Assembly: GCA_019244055.1 (NCBI GenBank)
Contig: JAFATG010000289.1
Coordinates: 1-57,088 of the forward strand
Reading direction: 5' to 3'
Length of the DNA: 57,088 nt
Origin: Acidobacteriaceae bacterium
GTDB lineage: Bacteria; Acidobacteriota; Terriglobia; Bryobacterales; Bryobacteraceae
The notes below the pieces were generated by a model. It was given only the letters and a program-made list of their open reading frames with translations, had not been told where the DNA came from and searched no databases. The position numbers and the translations under genes are program-made. Below, piece after piece: positions 54,482 to 57,088 of the stretch (the first letter of the stretch is position 1; every line of letters starts with the position of its first letter).

Positions 54482-56897
54482 TGGAAGTCCGCTCTATTGC
54501 GACGTTGCGTTGCCTGTCCCAGTAGATCGGCTCTTCACATATGAGCTGAGCCCTACGCTTCGCCACAGGGTCCAAGCAGGTTGCAGAGTGCTCGCTCCCT
54601 TTGGAACGCGCCGCCTCACAGGTGTTGTCTTGCGCACCCACAATGATCCACCGGGGCAGGAATTGCGTGAGGTACTGGTCCTGCGCGATGAAGAGCCGGT
54701 CCTCAACCAGGAACTACTGGCGCTCGCGCGTTGGATTTCGGAGTACTACTGCGCTCCCATCGGCGAGGTGCTCAAGAGCATGCTTCCTTTGAGCGGTGAG
54801 ACGCGGCGAAGCACGCAATACTCGCTTACCGATCTCGGCCGCGACGTTGCGCGTCAACTCGTTATCGGATCTGAAATGGATGCCGCGAGTAGCGTTCTCT
54901 CACTCCTCGAAGAGCGCGCCCGATCCGCGGAGTATCTCGCCTCTAAAGTGGAAGGGGCACGCGAAGCCGTGCGTGGGTTGATAAAAAGAGGGTGGGTTAC
55001 GGCAGAGCAGCAGGTAGACAGCCGCGACCCTCAGCGTGCATCCGCACAGCGTTTGCAAGCTTCCTTCATGCGGCGTGCGCCTGCAGATTTCAAACTGAAG
55101 AAAAATGAACGGGAGCTGCTGGCGTTTCTCGAATTGCATCCGGGGCCTCACAATCTGGCCAAGCTTGGCGAATCAGTAAAGAACGCCAGCGCCGCTGCCC
55201 GGGCGCTTGCCCGTCTCGAGCTCATAGCTCTGGAAGTGGAAGGATTAAGTCCCACTGCTATCGATAGCCCGGCCATTCCTCTTCTGAACTCCGCGCAGGA
55301 AGAAGCGCTTCGCGCTGTCACGACTGCGCTCAATGCGAAACAGTATCAGGCTTTCCTCTTGCAAGGGGTCACCGGATCTGGAAAAACAGAAGTCTATCTA
55401 CGGGCGATCGAAGCGACTTTACAAACGGGCAAGAATGCTCTGCTGCTTGTTCCCGAGATTGGTTTAACGCCGGCCGTCGCCGGGCAGTTTTTCCATCGCT
55501 TCGGAAAGCAGGTCGCGATTCTTCACTCCGCTTTCGGCGATGCAGAGCGGGCCGATCAATGGCGGCGGATTCAGGATGCCCGAGCCCGCGTGGTGGTCGG
55601 AACGCGGTCGGGCGTGTTCGCTCCCATTCAGAACCTCGGTCTTGTCGTGGTGGACGAGGAACATGATGGCAGTTACAAGCAGCAGGAAACACCGAGATAC
55701 CATGGCCGCGACGTAGCCATCGTGCGCGCTAGAAACGCAGGAGCAGTCGTTATTTTGGGATCCGCCACGCCGAACCTTGAGAGCCGCCATAATGCGGACC
55801 ACGGCAAATACACCCTGGTCACATTGCCTGAGCGCATTGCGCAGCGTCCCTTAGCCGCCGTAGAGATCATCGACATGCGCGTGGAATTCCTTGAAACGCG
55901 CAAGCAGGCGATCTTCTCGCGAAAGTTACTCCAGGAGATTCAGCAACGGCTCGATCAGCACGAGCAGATCATGCTGCTGCTCAACCGGCGCGGTTTCTCG
56001 AGTTTCATGGTTTGCCGCGCCTGCGGGGAAAGGCTGTTATGCAGCAACTGTTCCGTTGTGCTCACGCATCACCGCCGCGATAAGCGCATGCTCTGCCACT
56101 ACTGTGCGTATGCCGAAAAAATTCCCTCGGAATGCCCAAAGTGCGGCAGTGATTACATCCAATTTCTTGGGAGCGGGTCAGAGCGCGTGGAGGATGAACT
56201 GCATCAGCATTTCCCGGCGGCACGGATCGCACGTCTTGATCGCGATACGGCCGCGGGTAAAGGCGTGTTCGATCAGGTCCTGCAGCGGTTTCGTGATGGT
56301 AGCATCGATATCCTTGTCGGTACACAAATGATCGCGAAGGGGCACGACATCCCGAATGTGACTCTCGTCGGAGTCGTGCTCGCAGATATCGGTTTAAGCA
56401 TGCCGGATTTTCGAGCGGCCGAGCGAAGCTTTCAGCTTTTGACACAGGCGGCCGGACGAGCCGGACGTGGCTCGTCACCGGGACGAGTCCTGATTCAGAC
56501 GCTTAATCCCGACCACTACGCGATCCGCTTTGCCGCAGCCCAGGACTACGAACATTTCTACAAAAAGGAGATCGAGTTTCGGAAATGGCTCCGCTACCCG
56601 CCATTCGCCGCCTTCGCGAATGTGCTGGTGCGAGCTGAGAAACAGGAGGACGCGCTCCGCATGGCGACCCAGCTCGGCTATACTTTAACTCCTGCGCCGG
56701 AAGGGGTGCGCGTTATGGGACCAGCCGAAGCGCCAGTTGTCCAGCTCAAGAATGAGTTTCGCTATCAAATTCTCCTGAAGACCGCGAACCGCTCGGTTTT
56801 GCGCTCCGTGCTAAACGATTTGCGCCGCTTTGCGGAGAAAGACAAATGGAAAGCGACGGCTCTTGTCATCGACGTGGACCCCATTAGCCTAATGTGA
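54474..56897 (+). CDS. priA: Primosomal protein N' (replication restart helicase)
   Basis: DNA helicase of 807 residues that reloads the replisome at stalled forks. The ATG at 54474 overlaps xylB by 8 bp; a TTG at 54462 is possible. The N-terminal 3'-DNA-end-binding domain (CDVALPVPVDRLFTYEL) comes first. Helicase motifs: LQGVTGSGKTEVYLRAIE (Walker A), VVVDEEHDGSYKQ (DEEH), LGSATPNLESRHN, and VGTQMIAKGHDIPNVTLVGV. Eight Cys in the zinc module (CRACGERLLCSNC, CHYC, CPKCG) are all present, near 515-560. It is a housekeeping gene. Confidence 0.97.
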   Translation: MPDGSPLYCDVALPVPVDRLFTYELSPTLRHRVQAGCRVLAPFGTRRLTGVVLRTHNDPPGQELREVLVLRDEEPVLNQELLALARWISEYYCAPIGEVLKSMLPLSGETRRSTQYSLTDLGRDVARQLVIGSEMDAASSVLSLLEERARSAEYLASKVEGAREAVRGLIKRGWVTAEQQVDSRDPQRASAQRLQASFMRRAPADFKLKKNERELLAFLELHPGPHNLAKLGESVKNASAAARALARLELIALEVEGLSPTAIDSPAIPLLNSAQEEALRAVTTALNAKQYQAFLLQGVTGSGKTEVYLRAIEATLQTGKNALLLVPEIGLTPAVAGQFFHRFGKQVAILHSAFGDAERADQWRRIQDARARVVVGTRSGVFAPIQNLGLVVVDEEHDGSYKQQETPRYHGRDVAIVRARNAGAVVILGSATPNLESRHNADHGKYTLVTLPERIAQRPLAAVEIIDMRVEFLETRKQAIFSRKLLQEIQQRLDQHEQIMLLLNRRGFSSFMVCRACGERLLCSNCSVVLTHHRRDKRMLCHYCAYAEKIPSECPKCGSDYIQFLGSGSERVEDELHQHFPAARIARLDRDTAAGKGVFDQVLQRFRDGSIDILVGTQMIAKGHDIPNVTLVGVVLADIGLSMPDFRAAERSFQLLTQAAGRAGRGSSPGRVLIQTLNPDHYAIRFAAAQDYEHFYKKEIEFRKWLRYPPFAAFANVLVRAEKQEDALRMATQLGYTLTPAPEGVRVMGPAEAPVVQLKNEFRYQILLKTANRSVLRSVLNDLRRFAEKDKWKATALVIDVDPISLM

Positions 56898-56934
56898 AAC
56901 GGATGTTAAAGTGAGGATATTACCAGCCTCTTGC

Positions 56935-57012
56935 GGCGGCTGTAGCTCAGTTGGTAGTAGCGCCAGATTGTGGTTCTGGATGTCGTGGGTTCGAATCCCA
57001 CCAGCCGCCCCA
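56935..57012 (+). tRNA. tRNA-His (GTG anticodon)
   Basis: The cloverleaf folds cleanly: acceptor GCGGCTG (56936-56942) pairs with CAGCCGC (57002-57008), with the extra G at position -1 (56935) opposite C73, the identity element of histidine tRNA. The D-arm is GCTCAGTTGGTAGTAGC-like, the anticodon arm CCAGA-TTGTGGT-TCTGG gives anticodon GTG, and the T-arm is GTGGGTTCGAATCCCAC. The CCA end is encoded (57010-57012). Confidence 0.96.
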
Positions 57013-57024
57013 AAGTAGAATTCG

Positions 57025-57088
57025 TCCATTCCGGACACATAGGTAACACTTTTGGCCCGAATGGGTTTTCCAAGGGTTGGAGAGTTTT
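57025..57088. mobile_element. Possible end of an IS481-like insertion sequence, cut by the window edge
   Basis: Directly after tRNA-His the sequence CCGGACACATAGGTAACACTT appears (first 20 bases considered). Its reverse complement, with GTGTTACCTATGTGTCCGG, resembles the terminal and subterminal repeats of IS481-type elements as I remember them. No transposase is within the window, so this is a weak call from sequence memory only. Confidence 0.3.

Overview
The window reads as a chromosomal segment of a soil-type acidobacterium, most likely of the Solibacter/Bryobacter kind. I infer this from several FtsX/MacB-type permeases with an extra N-terminal helical region (the acidobacterial 'ADOP' type) paired with PadR repressors, multi-domain Ser/Thr kinases carrying TPR or PEGA repeats, a PEP-CTERM protein, and amidohydrolases in tandem. 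No replicon or taxonomic marker is present, so the assignment is an inference.

Layout. 1-3.8 kb: a molybdenum hydroxylase pair (partial large subunit plus 2Fe-2S subunit) divergent from a LytS/LytTR-type two-component pair, with a 15-bp palindrome between them. 3.9-7.5 kb: a frameshifted ADOP permease behind a PadR gene with a clear operator, and a small WYL-like protein. 7.6-10.1 kb: a decayed MarR gene, then a sugar-phosphate-isomerase-like protein, a secreted unknown and a small protein ended by a hairpin. 10.2-15.8 kb: three tightly coupled exported amidohydrolases and an M28 peptidase. 15.8-17.1 kb: hicB with a broken hicA, and an exported DUF4142 protein. 17.1-20.6 kb: a short SecA paralogue and an NmrA-type reductase. 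20.6-25.4 kb: a methyltransferase relic, a full-size ADOP with a frameshifted PadR gene, and a divergent miniature ADOP lacking both extracytoplasmic domains; a perfect inverted repeat lies in the divergent promoter region. 25.5-29.7 kb: a PEP-CTERM protein overlapping tail to tail with a 1233-residue double kinase.

29.9-36.9 kb is one leftward gene train: an aminotransferase, an FAD oxidoreductase, a YceI protein, then cysD-cysN-cysH and a TauE/SafE transporter. The cys genes turn sulfate into APS and sulfite; the Cys pattern in CysH indicates an APS reductase. 37.0-42.3 kb is a graveyard: a thioredoxin-fold-like protein with an amber codon, a methyltransferase with several lesions, a decayed piece of an E1 dehydrogenase whose intact relative lies 2.3 kb away, and a PLD-family protein with a stop and a frameshift, around one intact SDR gene that lacks the catalytic Tyr. 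42.5-50.5 kb: fused E1 alpha/beta, an MFS transporter, a P1 peptidase, a PEGA kinase and guaB. 50.5-52 kb: head-to-head ADOP fragments. 52-57 kb: ROK kinase, xylulokinase, priA, tRNA-His, and possibly the edge of an insertion sequence.

The main theme is gene decay: about eleven broken genes or fragments in 57 kb, some with single indels in A-runs that could be sequence errors and others clearly rotten. The best candidates for a closer look are the amidohydrolase trio (outer two lack the metal-binding HxH), the miniature ADOP under PadR control, the short SecA with its small upstream secreted ORF, and the PLD protein.
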